Shown here in pieces: positions 7,453-7,570 of a stretch of DNA of 7,570 nt. The notes under the pieces were generated by a model, which was not told the DNA's origin, searched no databases, and was given only the letters and a program-made list of their open reading frames with translations. Origin of the DNA: Zoogloeaceae bacterium (GTDB taxonomy: Bacteria > Pseudomonadota > Gammaproteobacteria > Burkholderiales > Rhodocyclaceae); contig JAIRLE010000106.1 of NCBI GenBank assembly GCA_031259605.1, positions 1-7,570 on the forward strand, in the 5' to 3' direction. The translations under genes and the position numbers were made by a program. Positions within the stretch are counted from its first letter, which is position 1. Every line of letters starts with the position of its first letter.

Positions 7453-7467
7453 GGGCGTGTTCACACT
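7453..7467 (+). repeat. Putative left terminal inverted repeat of the IS element
   Basis: GGGCGTGTTCACACT lies 26 bp before the transposase ATG, the position expected of an IS left end. Only one copy is visible, so the repeat cannot be confirmed here. Confidence 0.4.
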
Positions 7468-7493
7468 ACTGTTCAAGAAGGTATACTTCGCAG

Positions 7494-7570
7494 ATGGAAC
7501 TCACTGAAGCGCAATACCACCAGATTGAGGACTGTCTGCCACGGCAGCGGGGCAACGTCCGTCTATCGAA
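7494..7570 (+). CDS. IS5-family transposase, N-terminal fragment (runs off right edge)
   Basis: The frame from ATG 7494 stays open to the edge (25 full codons): MELTEAQYHQIEDCLP followed by RQRGNVRLS. This matches, from memory, the conserved N-terminus of many proteobacterial IS5-family DDE transposases (MELxEAQxxxIExxLPxQRGNVxLSN). The catalytic DDE domain lies outside the window, so whether the enzyme is intact cannot be judged. A GAAGG at 7477-7481 is 12 nt upstream, a poor ribosome-site distance, consistent with the low expression usual for transposases. It lies 200 bp after the channel gene, in the same direction. Confidence 0.75.
   Translation, partial: MELTEAQYHQIEDCLPRQRGNVRLS

Larger units (their letters stand above)
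7453..7570 (+). mobile_element. Left end of an IS5-family insertion sequence (truncated by window edge)
   Basis: The transposase start at 7494 is preceded by GGGCGTGTTCACACT at 7453-7467, which resembles the terminal inverted repeat of IS5-family elements carrying this kind of transposase. The right end, its inverted repeat and any target duplication are outside the window, so the exact left boundary (7451-7455) is uncertain. Confidence 0.6.

Overview
The window carries a complete set of type I secretion (T1SS) structural genes on the + strand: two different ABC transporter genes in tandem, then a HlyD-family membrane fusion protein and a TolC-family outer-membrane channel. GC-rich coding DNA, a periplasm-spanning adaptor and an outer-membrane factor show a Gram-negative bacterium. 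Codon usage, the style of the PrtD-type transporters and the IS5-type transposase suggest a proteobacterium, perhaps a betaproteobacterium; the class is inference only.

Layout. Positions 1-371 (minus) hold the first 123 codons of a single-pass membrane protein of unknown function that runs off the left edge. Positions 372-1049 form a long non-coding gap (678 bp) with a plausible leftward promoter, a weaker rightward promoter that nearly shares its -35 hexamer, and a palindrome between them. Positions 1050-7293 hold the T1SS genes, spaced so tightly (13 bp, 34 bp, then a 4-bp ATGA overlap) that they should form one operon. Positions 7294-7452 show no convincing gene or terminator. From about 7453 the left end of an IS5-family insertion sequence begins, with the first 25 codons of its transposase at 7494-7570.

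How the genes work together. The two ABC proteins (580 and about 577 aa) have the same membrane-domain plus ATPase layout and both keep full ATPase motif sets, so they probably form a heterodimeric inner-membrane exporter. The HlyD protein (461 aa) would link it across the periplasm to the TolC-like channel (445 aa) for one-step export of a protein substrate. No RTX-type or other substrate gene is in the window, so the cargo must lie elsewhere or beyond the IS element.

Most notable: the tandem, diverged ABC pair; a 7-bp GC-rich hairpin with a GAAA tetraloop that spans the second ABC gene's stop codon; and the lack of a substrate gene. I saw no RNA gene, CRISPR array or phage gene, and nothing that amounts to a clearly new system.
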